Shown: positions 25,590 to 34,501, numbered from the stretch's first letter. The stretch is 64,000 bases of DNA from Paraburkholderia aromaticivorans (GCF_012689525.1 NZ_CP051515.1:806001-870000), one strand, 5' to 3'. The notes: generated by a model from the letters alone, not told the origin. Numbers and translations: made by a program.

Positions 25590-25826
25590 TTATTCCACTC
25601 TGGCTTGCTGACGTTGCACGGCCAGTTCTTCCGCATGCTTTTTGGCCATGTGCCGCCCCACCAGACAGCCGCCGACCGCGCCGACCACCGCGTGATGTCC
25701 GGCATAGTGTCCCGCCACCCCGCCTACGACTGCTCCCTTCATGCAGCCGGCCGCGTTCGCCGTGCCGACCGCTGCTGAAGTGAGCGCCACCGCCGCGAGG
25801 GCGGTTCTGATGTAACGAGCTTTCAT
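25590..25826 (-). CDS. Small exported glycine-zipper protein
   Basis: A 78-residue protein. A signal peptide (KARYIRTALAAVALTSAAVG, cleaved near TANAA) leads to a glycine-zipper stretch, MKGAVVGGVAGHYAGHHAVV and GAVGGCLVGRH, and a short charged tail. Two Cys are in the mature part. Glycine-zipper envelope proteins sit in or near the outer membrane, but a specific role is not known. The MKARY start is chosen because the signal peptide begins there; I see no strong ribosome site at it or at the TTG six codons upstream. Family: glycine zipper 2TM-like, at best. Confidence 0.75.
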   Translation of the reverse strand: MKARYIRTALAAVALTSAAVGTANAAGCMKGAVVGGVAGHYAGHHAVVGAVGGCLVGRHMAKKHAEELAVQRQQARVE

Positions 25827-25883
25827 CTGAAATGTACCGTGCAATTGAAGAGGGGTTCTAACATGGCGCTATACGGCGTCATT

Positions 25884-26177
25884 TCAATAGCCACCCCAGT
25901 GCCGTTCCCGCCATTCATGTTCGCGCCAATGCTCACGGCGCCATTCGCGTTCCCGCCATTCACGGCGTTCCCGCCATTCGCGCTCGCGCCAGTCGCCGTA
26001 ACCGCCGTAGACAACCGGCACCGGAGCCGGACCACGCGCGACATAAACGGGCGGCGGCGCTGCAATCACGCCGACTGGAATGCCGACTCCGACGGCCACA
26101 TCCACGTGTGCCGAGGCTGCCGACGATGCCGCCAGCACTGCCAGACCAAATACCGCGCCGATGATCTTCTTGTTCAT
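25884..26177 (-). CDS. Exported protein with Arg/Glu/Trp-rich repeat tail
   Basis: A 97-residue protein with a clear signal peptide (MNKKIIGAVFGLAVLAASS, cleaved near ASAHV). The mature region has a Pro/Val segment (GVIAAPPPVYVARGPAPVPV), then a 40-residue tail made almost wholly of W, R, E and H in REWRE-type units (WREREWRERREWRE). AAGGAG lies six bases before the ATG, so the start is firm. I recognise no named domain; similar short exported proteins with charged W-R-E tails occur in Burkholderiaceae. The DNA of the tail is a degenerate repeat of ttcgcgttcgcgcca-like words. Confidence 0.75.
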   Translation of the reverse strand: MNKKIIGAVFGLAVLAASSAASAHVDVAVGVGIPVGVIAAPPPVYVARGPAPVPVVYGGYGDWREREWRERREWREREWRREHWREHEWRERHWGGY

Positions 26178-26782
26178 TTGCCTTCTCCTTGCATATCGAA
26201 GTGCGGTGCTTCCGATTGCCTCAGGTTCACCCTTGCGGGTTTTCCGGAGCTTTGCGTCGAGTTGCGGTTTGGAGTGTAGAAGGGCGGTCCGGACACAGGT
26301 GAAACAGCGCTGCGAGATTGGTAACGCGGGGTTACGGAGGTGCCGGCTAGCGCATTGCATCTGGGGAAAGCCGGGATCTCGTGGCTGAAAAAGTGTTTTT
26401 ATAAGAGCGGGTGGACGCGCAAACGTACTCAAGCAATAAAAAATGTACTGCTGCCCTTTGAATCTTCTAATGCTTGCCTATAGTAGAAGCGGTTCATGCT
26501 GCAATGCACGGCGGCTGCCTTTCAGTGTGATGGAATGTCGTCGTCGATCGCCGGCCGGGAATTGCAAAGGCGGCCCAGGAATTGGAAAGACAGAAAAAAG
26601 GAAAGGAGGAGTGGCAAAGAAAAAAGACAGAAAAGTGTGGCGACGAAGTAAAGAACCCAAAAAGTTCGTACTCCACCGGATGCATGATCGACTCAGAGTC
26701 GTGTTTTTATAGCCACGCCGATCTGCCTTTCTCGCGTCATTCGTGGCATAGTTCGATCGATTACCACATAAGGAGCAATCAA
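26178..26782. other. Intergenic region upstream of the H-NS-like gene, with a long purine tract
   Basis: 605 bases between divergent genes. Positions about 26580-26635 are almost entirely purine on the plus strand (runs such as agaaaaaaggaaaggagg and caaagaaaaaagacagaaaag). Short AT-rich stretches follow near 26705 and 26760. A plus-strand frame at 26443-26712 exists only because the purine tract reads as lysine and glycine codons, and I do not accept it. The AAGGAG ribosome site of the next gene is at its end. Confidence 0.5.
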
Positions 26783-27634
26783 ATGCCCACGTTAGAGCAA
26801 ATCCAAGCAAAGCTTAAAAAGCTTCAGGCGCAAGCTGACGTCCTTCTGGCCAGGAAAGCGCAAGTCGCGGTCGACCAGATTCGTGACCTGATGCTTAAGC
26901 ATGGTCTGACTACCGCGGATATCGAAGCCAAGGCAAAGGCCCGGCGCGCCGCGAGAGGCTTGAATGGCGGCAGCAAGGCGAAAGCCGTGAGCTCCGGTAA
27001 GGCAGTGGCAAAGTACCGCGACCATAAAACCGGCGCGACCTGGACGGGTCATGGCCGCGCGCCGGGTTGGATTGCCGGCGTGAAAGACCGCGCACAGTTC
27101 CTGATCGAAGGCGCAAGCGAACTGAAGTCGGCAGCAAAGGCTGCTGTCACCCAGGCGAAAGGCAGCAAAGGTCAGCCGAAAGGCGCGCAACCGCCCAAGT
27201 ACATCAATCCGAAAACAGGCGCGACCTGGAGCGGCCGCGGCCCGGCGCCGGCATGGCTCGCCACGGTCAAGGACCGCACCAGATTCCTGATCGATAGCGC
27301 TTCGGCAACGGTGGCGGATGCGGGTCACAAAGCCGCGAAGAAGGCCGGCAAAGTGAAGTCGGCGGTAACTAGCGGCGTAGTGAGCAAGAAAGCCGCAGCC
27401 CGAAAAGCCGTCGCAAAGAAAGCAGGCGCGGCCAAAAAGACGGTTGCAAAGAAAGCCACCGCGGCAACCACGAAAGTAGCGGCAAAGAAAAGCGCCGCAA
27501 AGCCGGCGGCGAAGAAGAGCGCCGTGGCCAAAGCAGCCAGGAAAGCACCGGTTCGCAAGGCCGCAGCCAAAAAAGCCGTCGCGACGAGTGCTCCGGCCAC
27601 GCCGCCAGCCGCGCCGGCGTCAGCCGGCGCATGA
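26783..27634 (+). CDS. H-NS family nucleoid protein with two DNA-binding motifs and a histone-H1-like tail
   Basis: A 283-residue predicted nucleoid protein with an unusual layout. Residues 1-55 are a coiled-coil helix pair (EQIQAKLKKLQAQADVLLAR). Two copies of the H-NS DNA-binding core follow: TGATWTGHGRAPGW at about 84-97 and TGATWSGRGPAPAW at about 145-158, each with a basic Lys or Arg stretch and a trailing KDR-FLI motif. Residues 183-283 are an Ala/Lys-rich tail of KKA and AAKK units like histone H1 or AlgP. Standard H-NS has one core and about 95-135 residues. AAGGAG lies eight bases before the ATG; earlier in-frame starts lack it. It may bridge or condense AT-rich DNA. Confidence 0.93.
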   Translation: MPTLEQIQAKLKKLQAQADVLLARKAQVAVDQIRDLMLKHGLTTADIEAKAKARRAARGLNGGSKAKAVSSGKAVAKYRDHKTGATWTGHGRAPGWIAGVKDRAQFLIEGASELKSAAKAAVTQAKGSKGQPKGAQPPKYINPKTGATWSGRGPAPAWLATVKDRTRFLIDSASATVADAGHKAAKKAGKVKSAVTSGVVSKKAAARKAVAKKAGAAKKTVAKKATAATTKVAAKKSAAKPAAKKSAVAKAARKAPVRKAAAKKAVATSAPATPPAAPASAGA

Positions 27635-27656
27635 GCGCAACCGAGTCGTGAAGTAG

Positions 27657-28142
27657 ATGACCAGTACGCTTGAATCATCCCAGCAGGAAGACCAGGTCGT
27701 CCTGCTGGACTCGGTTCCTCATCCGGCAGAAGATGCCGCCGAACCCTTTATCGTCGCGAGTGCCCGCCGGGTCATTCTCTCTTATCCGATTGCGGAGTCC
27801 GACTTTGAACGGTTCGGACCATTCGATCCCGACGACGATCCATTTTGCGCGGTGCTATTTCCGGACACGGTGTTTCATCGCCTGGGTCCGCCCGGCGACG
27901 GCGATCTGGAGATTCACCCGCTCGCCTCGCAGGGTCTCACCGGCTATTCGGTTCACGAAGTCATGAATTCGTCGCTTGCCGCCGAGCTTGCGGCGGGGGC
28001 ATCGGCGGGACCTGTGCTGCGCCATTTCGTCATCACGTTTCAGGCGTCCACATTCGAATGCGTGGCGTCGGACTATACGGTGGTCGGTGTCTACGGCGCG
28101 GGTGAAATAGCCAGCCGGGAAGCGTTCTCGCTGGTCAGGTAA
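27657..28142 (+). CDS. Hypothetical protein
   Basis: A 161-residue soluble, acidic protein that I do not recognise. It has the segments IVASARRVILSYPIAESDFERF and FITF-like VLRHFVITFQASTFECVASD, with a single Cys at about residue 141. The acidic start (TSTLESSQQEDQVVLLDSVP) is likely disordered. The gene begins 22 bases after the H-NS/H1-like stop, on the same strand, so it may be co-transcribed. The spacing alone is weak support for a shared role. Codon use matches its neighbours, so it is probably real. Confidence 0.6.
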   Translation: MTSTLESSQQEDQVVLLDSVPHPAEDAAEPFIVASARRVILSYPIAESDFERFGPFDPDDDPFCAVLFPDTVFHRLGPPGDGDLEIHPLASQGLTGYSVHEVMNSSLAAELAAGASAGPVLRHFVITFQASTFECVASDYTVVGVYGAGEIASREAFSLVR

Positions 28143-28289
28143 TGACTTTGAGTAGCAAGGTGCGGGCCTGCAATGGGCACGCGCAATGCGTCCTGCGTTC
28201 GTCGTAAAAGCCGGGCCGAGGTCCGGAGTGTTCGTCAAACCGCAGGACGCGCATGCGACGCGTCCCGCTGATTCGTATCGAGGCCACGC

Positions 28290-29552
28290 ATGCTGACGAT
28301 TCCGATTACCGCCTTCGTCACACTCGTCATCATCTTGGTCATTGCCAATTTATCGAGTGGCGAGAAGAAGATCGAGCATAAGATCGATCGCCTCTACGCG
28401 AGCGACGATCCGCAATTCCTTCGTTCAATGGGTTTGCTGCTCGGGCCGCCGGTCATATCGGGCAATCGCTTCGAGATGCTGCTGAACGGCGACCGAATTT
28501 TTCCTTCGATGCTGGAAGGCATCCGTTCCGCACGTCAAACGATCACGTTTGAAACCTTTATCTATTGGTCCGGAGAGATTGGCGAGCAGATTGCGCAGGC
28601 ACTCGCGGATAAAGCACGCGAAGGCATCGCGGTGCACGTGCTGCTCGACTGGGTCGGCTCGTCGAAAATGGATAAGCGCTATTTGAATCTGCTTCGCGAT
28701 GCTGGCGCGGAGGTGATTCAATATCACAAGCCCCATTGGACCGGCCTTGGCCGCATGAACAATCGCACGCACCGCAAGCTGCTGGTGATCGACGGGCATA
28801 TCGGCTTTACGGGTGGTGTGGGTATCGCGCCGGAGTGGACGGGCCACGCGCAGAATGAAAAGCATTGGCGCGATACGCATTTCCGCGTAGCGGGTCCGGT
28901 GGTCGGCCATATGCAGGCCGTATTCATGGACAACTGGGTGAAGGCAACGGGCAATGTGCTGCACGGTCCCGGCTATTTTCCTGATGTCGAACCAATGGGC
29001 GACGGCTTGGCGCATATGTTCAGCAGCTCGCCCTCGGGCGGCAGCGACGACATGCAGTTAATGTATCTGATGGCGATCACGGCGGCCACGCACTCCATTC
29101 ATCTGGCGAGTGCCTATTTCGTTCCCGACAAGCTGACCATCAACGCGATCGTCGAGGCGGCGAAACGCGGTGTGAAAGTGCAGATCATCATGCCCGGAAA
29201 ACGGATCGACACGCATACCGTGCGGGAAGCATCGCGCGCGTGCTGGGGCGATCTGCTCAAAGCGGGCGTGGAAATGTATGAATATCAGCCGACCATGTTT
29301 CACTGCAAATTGCTGGTGGTGGACGAATACCTGGTTTCAGTCGGCTCGACCAATTTCGATAACCGTTCGTTCAAGCTCAACGACGAAGCGAATCTGAACA
29401 TCTACGACCGTGACTTCGCCAGGCAGCAAACCGCCGTTTTCGCCGACGATATCAAGAAGTCGCAGCAGGTCACGCTCGAAGCATGGATGCATCGGCCCTT
29501 TACGGAAAAGCTGATCGAAAAGTTTGTACCGCTGCTGGATACACAGCTCTGA
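28290..29552 (+). CDS. Cardiolipin synthase-like phospholipase D enzyme
   Basis: A 420-residue inner-membrane enzyme. One N-terminal membrane helix (ITAFVTLVIILVIANL) is followed by two PLDc domains. The two HKD motifs are THRKLLVIDGHIGFTGG near residue 165 and FHCKLLVVDEYLVSVGSTNFD near 335. Both His, Lys and Asp are intact. Cardiolipin synthases of this type join two phosphatidylglycerols or a phosphatidylglycerol with a phosphatidylethanolamine. Having a single helix, it is closer to ClsB/ClsC-like members than to ClsA, which has two. The gene has 147 bases upstream and converges on the YkgJ-like gene. Confidence 0.93.
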   Translation: MLTIPITAFVTLVIILVIANLSSGEKKIEHKIDRLYASDDPQFLRSMGLLLGPPVISGNRFEMLLNGDRIFPSMLEGIRSARQTITFETFIYWSGEIGEQIAQALADKAREGIAVHVLLDWVGSSKMDKRYLNLLRDAGAEVIQYHKPHWTGLGRMNNRTHRKLLVIDGHIGFTGGVGIAPEWTGHAQNEKHWRDTHFRVAGPVVGHMQAVFMDNWVKATGNVLHGPGYFPDVEPMGDGLAHMFSSSPSGGSDDMQLMYLMAITAATHSIHLASAYFVPDKLTINAIVEAAKRGVKVQIIMPGKRIDTHTVREASRACWGDLLKAGVEMYEYQPTMFHCKLLVVDEYLVSVGSTNFDNRSFKLNDEANLNIYDRDFARQQTAVFADDIKKSQQVTLEAWMHRPFTEKLIEKFVPLLDTQL

Positions 29553-29564
29553 CGAATGTTCTGA

Positions 29565-30521
29565 TTACCGATCTGTGCCAGAGAGATAGGCTTCGATAGT
29601 TGATAGAGAAGAGGGCGCGCTGCTGTCCGGTCCGATAGCAGGAAGCGGAGTGGCAAGAAGCGCTTTTGCACGTTGATATGCCTGAGCGAATCCGCGCAAT
29701 TCCTGTGTCACCGGACGATCATCCAGTCGGCGTCGCAAAAGCGCTCGCTCGATACTGCGGTCGATCAGCGCGAGTTGACTGTCGATATAGTCGAGGCACA
29801 ACTGTCGGCAACGCGCGGAGCCACCCGCCACGGCCAATAGCGCCGGCACGATCGAGATCGTCAGAAAGCCGCCGGGCGGAATGCGCGCCAACGCGGCGGG
29901 CGAGTCGAACAGGTCTTTGCGCAGCGATTCGAATACGGCACGGCCCCACACTTCGCGTTCTCTTTCGAGCGCGCTGCGGCGACGCGCGAGCGCGTCTTTG
30001 GCATTCGCGTCTTCTATGCGGCTTTCCGCGACTATCAGCGTGGCGTCTGCGCGTTCACCTTCCTGAATGCAATCGGCGCCGAGGTACGAGGCGCTCAGAT
30101 TGCGTCCGGCTAGCACGAGATGTTGCAGCGTATCCGGCACGAGCGGATCGAGCGGCACGACTTCGCACGTGACCGGCTTGCCGTTCAGATGGATGGCGCA
30201 GCGTCCGTCGTCAGCGAGCGCGGGGCAGCGTGCCAGCGAAGGGTAATCGTAGCCCTGCGTCATGATGCTGAAGGTGTCGCCGGAGCGATAGAGCAAGGTA
30301 TCCGCGATCGAATCGAAGGCGGCGATATCGGCCTCGTCGAGCACGGCTTCGTGCCGGCCGACGCGTACCCGCTCACCGATGCGCCTGCGCGGCACGCGGC
30401 CGATCGCCAGGCAGCCGATGAACCGGTCGCGATGCCGGAACAACTCGGGCAACGCCATGGCCGGTGGACTATTACAGCATTTGCCGCACGCCGTGCACGC
30501 GAACGAGAAAGCGTTTACCAC
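29565..30521 (-). CDS. YkgJ-type Cys-cluster protein
   Basis: A protein of about 318 residues with the cysteine cluster FACTACGKCCNSPP at its start and later single Cys residues (RCPALADDGRCAIHL, VTCEVVP, GADCIQEGE), the pattern of the YkgJ/UPF0153 family, which is predicted to bind a zinc or Fe-S cluster. The C-terminal half is helical and Arg-rich. I start it at a GTG that overlaps the preceding gene's stop by seven bases; the open frame extends further back into that gene, but similarity does not. Its product is unknown. It is last in the sulfatase operon, so a role in that pathway is possible but unproven. Confidence 0.8.
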   Translation of the reverse strand: MVNAFSFACTACGKCCNSPPAMALPELFRHRDRFIGCLAIGRVPRRRIGERVRVGRHEAVLDEADIAAFDSIADTLLYRSGDTFSIMTQGYDYPSLARCPALADDGRCAIHLNGKPVTCEVVPLDPLVPDTLQHLVLAGRNLSASYLGADCIQEGERADATLIVAESRIEDANAKDALARRRSALEREREVWGRAVFESLRKDLFDSPAALARIPPGGFLTISIVPALLAVAGGSARCRQLCLDYIDSQLALIDRSIERALLRRRLDDRPVTQELRGFAQAYQRAKALLATPLPAIGPDSSAPSSLSTIEAYLSGTDR

Positions 30522-31309
30522 GGCCGGCGCACCGAGTCCTGATAGCGCGTCAGAATGAAATGCGCGACGTCGCTCGAATGATAAGCGGCCACCAGTTGCG
30601 CAACCCAAGGCTGAGTGCGGTCGGAATCTCGCACGGTCAACACGTTGGCGTAGGGCGAGCGGGCATCTTCGAGGCCGAGGCTGTCGCGCGCCGGGTAAAG
30701 ACCCGCGCGCGCCGCATCGTCGCTATCGATCACGGCGAAGGCCACGCTGTTCAATGTGTCGAATAGCCGCGCGCGCGGCACCTGCCGGATCTGCAGATTC
30801 AGCCGGTTGCTCGTGATGTCGGCGAGCGTCGCGTGCAGGCCCGCCGTGTCCCTGAACGTCAGCAGCGTGAAGTTCTGCAGCAGGATCAAGGCGCGCGCGG
30901 TGCCTTCAGGGTCGTTGGGGATCGCGATCGTCGCGCCGCGTCGCAACTGGCTGAGGTTCGTCAGTTTGCGCGAGTACAAGGCGATAGGAAACGTCACGGT
31001 GGTGGCGACGCTCGTCAGCGCGAGACCGCGCCGTTTGCGCTGTGCGTCGAAGCGTGGCTCGTCTTCGAAACTCGCCGCATCGATCTGCTTCGCGGCGAGC
31101 GCGGCGTCGATACGCTCGGACTGATCGAATACGACCACGTCGAGCGTGAGTCCGCGACTGGCTGCGACACGGCGCACTTCGTCCATGATCTCAGCATGCG
31201 CGCCCGCACTCACACCCACTTTGATGACTTGCGACGCGGCAGCGTGCACGTGTTGAGCCATTGAAGCGGCGACCAGCAACGCTGCCATCACGAATAGCCG
31301 AGCCTTCAT
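30515..31309 (-). CDS. MetQ/NlpA-family substrate-binding protein, non-lipidated
   Basis: A 264-residue periplasmic binding protein of the NlpA/MetQ fold, which usually binds methionine or related compounds for an ABC importer. A signal peptide ends near HVHAAASQ, and there is no lipobox Cys, unlike classical MetQ. Family landmarks are VIKVGVSAGAHAEIMDEV, ASFEDEPRFDAQ (where MetQ usually has NAFQHxPYL), TIAIPNDPEGTARALILLQ and the C-terminal LVAAYHSSDVAHFI. No MetN or MetI gene is near. It overlaps the upstream FGE gene by four bases (ATGA), so it belongs to the sulfatase operon and may bind a sulfur-containing product. Confidence 0.9.
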   Translation of the reverse strand: MKARLFVMAALLVAASMAQHVHAAASQVIKVGVSAGAHAEIMDEVRRVAASRGLTLDVVVFDQSERIDAALAAKQIDAASFEDEPRFDAQRKRRGLALTSVATTVTFPIALYSRKLTNLSQLRRGATIAIPNDPEGTARALILLQNFTLLTFRDTAGLHATLADITSNRLNLQIRQVPRARLFDTLNSVAFAVIDSDDAARAGLYPARDSLGLEDARSPYANVLTVRDSDRTQPWVAQLVAAYHSSDVAHFILTRYQDSVRRPW

Positions 31310-32388
31310 GACGCGTCCCTTAACACCGTGCGAAAACCGATATGCGACGCGGGCAAATCCGCCTCCTGCTGTTCGCGCGACGCCGCCCGATAGCGCACGC
31401 AATAGTCGCGCGAGCACAGGAACGAGCCACCTTTGATGACCATCGGCGTGTCGTGTTTGCGGCTGAGCGGCGCGACCGCCGCGGTATCGCCGTTGGTGTG
31501 GGACTGGTGCGGACCCGTGTAGACATCCTTGGTCCACTCCCACGCATTGCCGATCATGTCGTAGAGCTTGAAGTCGTTGGCGGCATAGCAGCCGACGGGC
31601 GCAAGACCGATGTGACCGTCCTCATTCGTGTTGAGCACGGGAAACACGCCTTGCCAGTAATTCGCGCTCGGCTTGCCGTGTCCGTCGCGCGGCGCGGTGT
31701 CGAGGTCCGCGCTTTCGCGGCCTGCTTTGCCCGCGTATTCCCACTCGGCCTCGGTGGGCAGATCGCGGCCGAGCCAGCGCGCGTAGGCGAGGGCGTCGGC
31801 TTGCGTGACCATCGTCACCGGCTGGTTCAGGCGGCCTTCGAGCGTGCTGCCCGGCCCGGTCGGATGATTCCATGCGGCGCCTTTCACCCATGTCCACCAC
31901 GCGAGATCGCGTGCATTCATCTCGTCGCGTGTCGGCGTGTGAAACACCACGGCGCCACCCTGACGCTCCGAATCGCTGACATAGCCCGTGGCCTTCACGA
32001 ACGCCGCGAACTGCGCATTCGTCACATCGGTCTGATCGATCCAGAAACCGCTGACGCGCGTCTTGCCGTCGCCGGCGGGACGCTCGTCTTCGTAACCGAG
32101 CTTGCTGCCGAATACGAAGTCGCCGCCATGCAGATGCACCATGCCGGCTTCCGGATCGTCACGCCAGCGCGAGGGCAAGCCGGCATAGCGCTCGCATTGC
32201 TGCTCGGAGCCGAGCGCGGCCAGCGGGCGCGACGTGTTGAGCTTGTCGAACGCGCCTTGTTTGCCGCCGCTGAAGACCGCCGAAGCGGCCGTCGCGGCGG
32301 TAAAAGCGGCGGCGAACGCGACCGTGGCGATCGCCGCGTACACGCTGTACAGCGCCGCGTTGCTCTTCAACTTGAATCTAACGGTCAT
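31306..32388 (-). CDS. Formylglycine-generating enzyme-like (SUMF1 family)
   Basis: A 360-residue FGE-sulfatase family protein. An N-terminal hydrophobic segment (AAIATVAFAAAFTAATAAS) suggests a membrane anchor or signal peptide. The FGE domain has GDFVFGSKLG, WIDQTDVTNAQFAAFV, LPTEAEWEYAGKAG and IGNAWEWTKDVY. The two cysteines that bind copper in aerobic FGE are present as Cys325 and Cys330 (FLCSRDYC). FGE oxidises the active-site Cys of sulfatases to formylglycine with O2. The sulfatase gene lies seven bases upstream in the same operon, so the client is evident. A periplasmic location would match an exported sulfatase. Confidence 0.94.
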   Translation of the reverse strand: MTVRFKLKSNAALYSVYAAIATVAFAAAFTAATAASAVFSGGKQGAFDKLNTSRPLAALGSEQQCERYAGLPSRWRDDPEAGMVHLHGGDFVFGSKLGYEDERPAGDGKTRVSGFWIDQTDVTNAQFAAFVKATGYVSDSERQGGAVVFHTPTRDEMNARDLAWWTWVKGAAWNHPTGPGSTLEGRLNQPVTMVTQADALAYARWLGRDLPTEAEWEYAGKAGRESADLDTAPRDGHGKPSANYWQGVFPVLNTNEDGHIGLAPVGCYAANDFKLYDMIGNAWEWTKDVYTGPHQSHTNGDTAAVAPLSRKHDTPMVIKGGSFLCSRDYCVRYRAASREQQEADLPASHIGFRTVLRDAS

Positions 32389-32395
32389 CGCGTGC

Positions 32396-34342
32396 TCAGT
32401 AGTAACCGTGCGGACGCAACGGTTCGACGCCGCCGACGCTGCTCATATAGTTGTTCCACTGCTGCACGAGACCATCGATCACTGAGGGATTCTGCGTCGA
32501 CACGTCCTGCGTTTCGCCACGGTCGGCGCCCATGTCGAACAGTTGCCAGTGACCATCCACGGGGCCGAGCGGCGGTTCCGTCCACAACGCTTTCCAGCGG
32601 CCGTCGGCGCTGCGCAGATAGCCGCGGCCGTAGGCTTCGTCGCCGAACGATGCGGAATGTACCGCGCTCGTCGCCTGATCGTTCAACAGCGGCAGCAGCG
32701 ATTGCCCGGTGACCGGATACACGTAGCGATTGTTATAGACCACCTTGCCCTTGTTCTGATCGACGCCGGTCAGCGTATTGATGAGCGGCGGCGCGGCCTG
32801 CGTGGGCGGCGAAATCTGTGCGACGGCGAGGAACGTCGCAGTGTTGTCGGTCACGTGCGTGAAGTCGCGCAGTGTCGGCTTCTGCGTGGTCTCACCCGGC
32901 AGATGGACGATCAACGGCGTGGACACGCCACCTTCACCCGAATAGCCCTTGGTCAGACGGAACGGCGTGGCACTCACTTCGGCCCAGCGCAGGCCGTACT
33001 GCAGACGTTGCGCGTTCTGCTTGCCATTGTCGGTGCCGAGTGCCGAGTAAACCGGATCGGCGGCGTTGGCGGTGTCGGTCGCGGTCGGGTCGGCGCCGGA
33101 GTCGATCGGCCAGCCTTCCGCGCCGTTATCCGACTGGAACATGATGAAGGTGTTGTCGTACTCGCCGATATCCTTTAGATGCTGGATCAGCAAACCGATG
33201 TTGTGGTCGAGGTTTTCGACCATGCCCGCGTAGATTTCCATGTAACGCGCCTGGGCTTTCTTCTCGGCGGGCGAGAGGCTTGCCCACGTCTTGTTCACCG
33301 TGCCTGGACCATAGTCGGTATAGCCTTGCGCGGCGCTGTGCACGGCGCTCACGTACTTCGCGTTCACCGTGCCGTTGTTCGCCGTGGCCGCGGTAGCGGC
33401 GAGCGTTTCCGATGCACCGCCGTACGGCACGAAGTCGTTTGGAATGATGCCGAGCGCTTTTTGCCGCGCAATGCGGGCGTTACGGATCGCGTCGTAACCG
33501 GCGTCGTATTTGCCGGCGTAGTTGTGCAGATAAGGATCGGGTACTTGCAGCGGCCAGTGCGGCGACGTGTAGGCCGCGTAGGCGAAGAACGGTTTGCCGT
33601 CGCCCTTGTTTGAATCGATGTACGAGATCAGGCGCTGCGTATAAAAGTCGGTCGAATAGAACACTGCCGGGCTACCGCCCGCGCCGCCCGGTTGTCCCGG
33701 CTGACCGGGCTGGACGTATTTGCCGTCTTCGGTGTAGTTCTGCGAGTTCGCCAGTTCGTGCGCGAAGTGATTGGTCGCGGCGCCGCCGAGCAAGGCATAG
33801 CTGTGTTCGAAGCCCCATTGGTCGGGCGTCTGTCCGCCGCCCGTCGTGCTGCCGACAATGCCCGAGCCAATATGCCATTTGCCGGCCATATACGCGTGAT
33901 AACCGCCGTCTTTCAGCAACTGCGCAACGGAAAGCGCGCGGTCGTTCAGATAGCCTTCGTAACCCGGCAGTCCTTTGCGCTCATCGGTCGGCACGCCCAT
34001 GGTGCCTTCGCCGACCAGATGGTGATCGGTGCCGGAGATCAGCATGGAACGCGTGATCGCGCAGACGGTGCCCGTATGATGATTCGTCAGGATGCGGCCC
34101 GATTGCACCAGCGCGTCGAGGTTGGGCGTGTTGATTTCGCCGCCGAACGCATGAATGTCGGAATAGCCGAGGTCGTCGGCCATGATGTACAGAATGTTCG
34201 GGCGTTTCTGGGCGACTACGGGTGCGGGCGTCGGGCCGGGCAGATTGTCGTCGCCGCACGATGCGAGTGCGACGAGACTGGCGACGGCGGCGCCGATCAT
34301 GCCAAGACGAAGAGAAGGGCGCTGCGATCGTTGTGTTGTCAT
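32396..34342 (-). CDS. Cys-type arylsulfatase lipoprotein
   Basis: A 648-residue exported sulfatase. The signal ends in a lipobox (VALASCG, lipidated Cys29). The alkaline-phosphatase fold begins with RPNILYIMADDLGYSD, where the Asp pair binds the metal. The modified residue is Cys94 in TGTVCAITRSMLISG. The usual signature is C-x-P/A-x-R, so Ile in the third position is unusual. Later landmarks are MAGKWHIGS and FIMFQSDNGAEGWP, holding the further metal ligands. It should hydrolyse a sulfate ester. The start MTTQRSQRPS is chosen since the signal peptide begins there; the open frame goes 42 codons further without support. Confidence 0.94.
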   Translation of the reverse strand: MTTQRSQRPSLRLGMIGAAVASLVALASCGDDNLPGPTPAPVVAQKRPNILYIMADDLGYSDIHAFGGEINTPNLDALVQSGRILTNHHTGTVCAITRSMLISGTDHHLVGEGTMGVPTDERKGLPGYEGYLNDRALSVAQLLKDGGYHAYMAGKWHIGSGIVGSTTGGGQTPDQWGFEHSYALLGGAATNHFAHELANSQNYTEDGKYVQPGQPGQPGGAGGSPAVFYSTDFYTQRLISYIDSNKGDGKPFFAYAAYTSPHWPLQVPDPYLHNYAGKYDAGYDAIRNARIARQKALGIIPNDFVPYGGASETLAATAATANNGTVNAKYVSAVHSAAQGYTDYGPGTVNKTWASLSPAEKKAQARYMEIYAGMVENLDHNIGLLIQHLKDIGEYDNTFIMFQSDNGAEGWPIDSGADPTATDTANAADPVYSALGTDNGKQNAQRLQYGLRWAEVSATPFRLTKGYSGEGGVSTPLIVHLPGETTQKPTLRDFTHVTDNTATFLAVAQISPPTQAAPPLINTLTGVDQNKGKVVYNNRYVYPVTGQSLLPLLNDQATSAVHSASFGDEAYGRGYLRSADGRWKALWTEPPLGPVDGHWQLFDMGADRGETQDVSTQNPSVIDGLVQQWNNYMSSVGGVEPLRPHGYY

Positions 34343-34501
34343 TGTTGTGCGGACCGGATATGTCGGGTCGCCGATGGTAGCAATGACGCCAATACGTCCA
34401 AAGTTCGATTTCTGCGTTGCTATGTTCGATCGCCGATATAGGCGTTGCAGCGTGATACCGGGTATCACGCGCGCGCTGCTTTCGCGTGTCGGCTGGTGTG
34501 G

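Noticed and set aside
26443..26712. 89-residue plus-strand frame before the H-NS-like gene
   Set aside because: It depends on the purine tract read as Lys/Gly codons, and it lacks a ribosome site.
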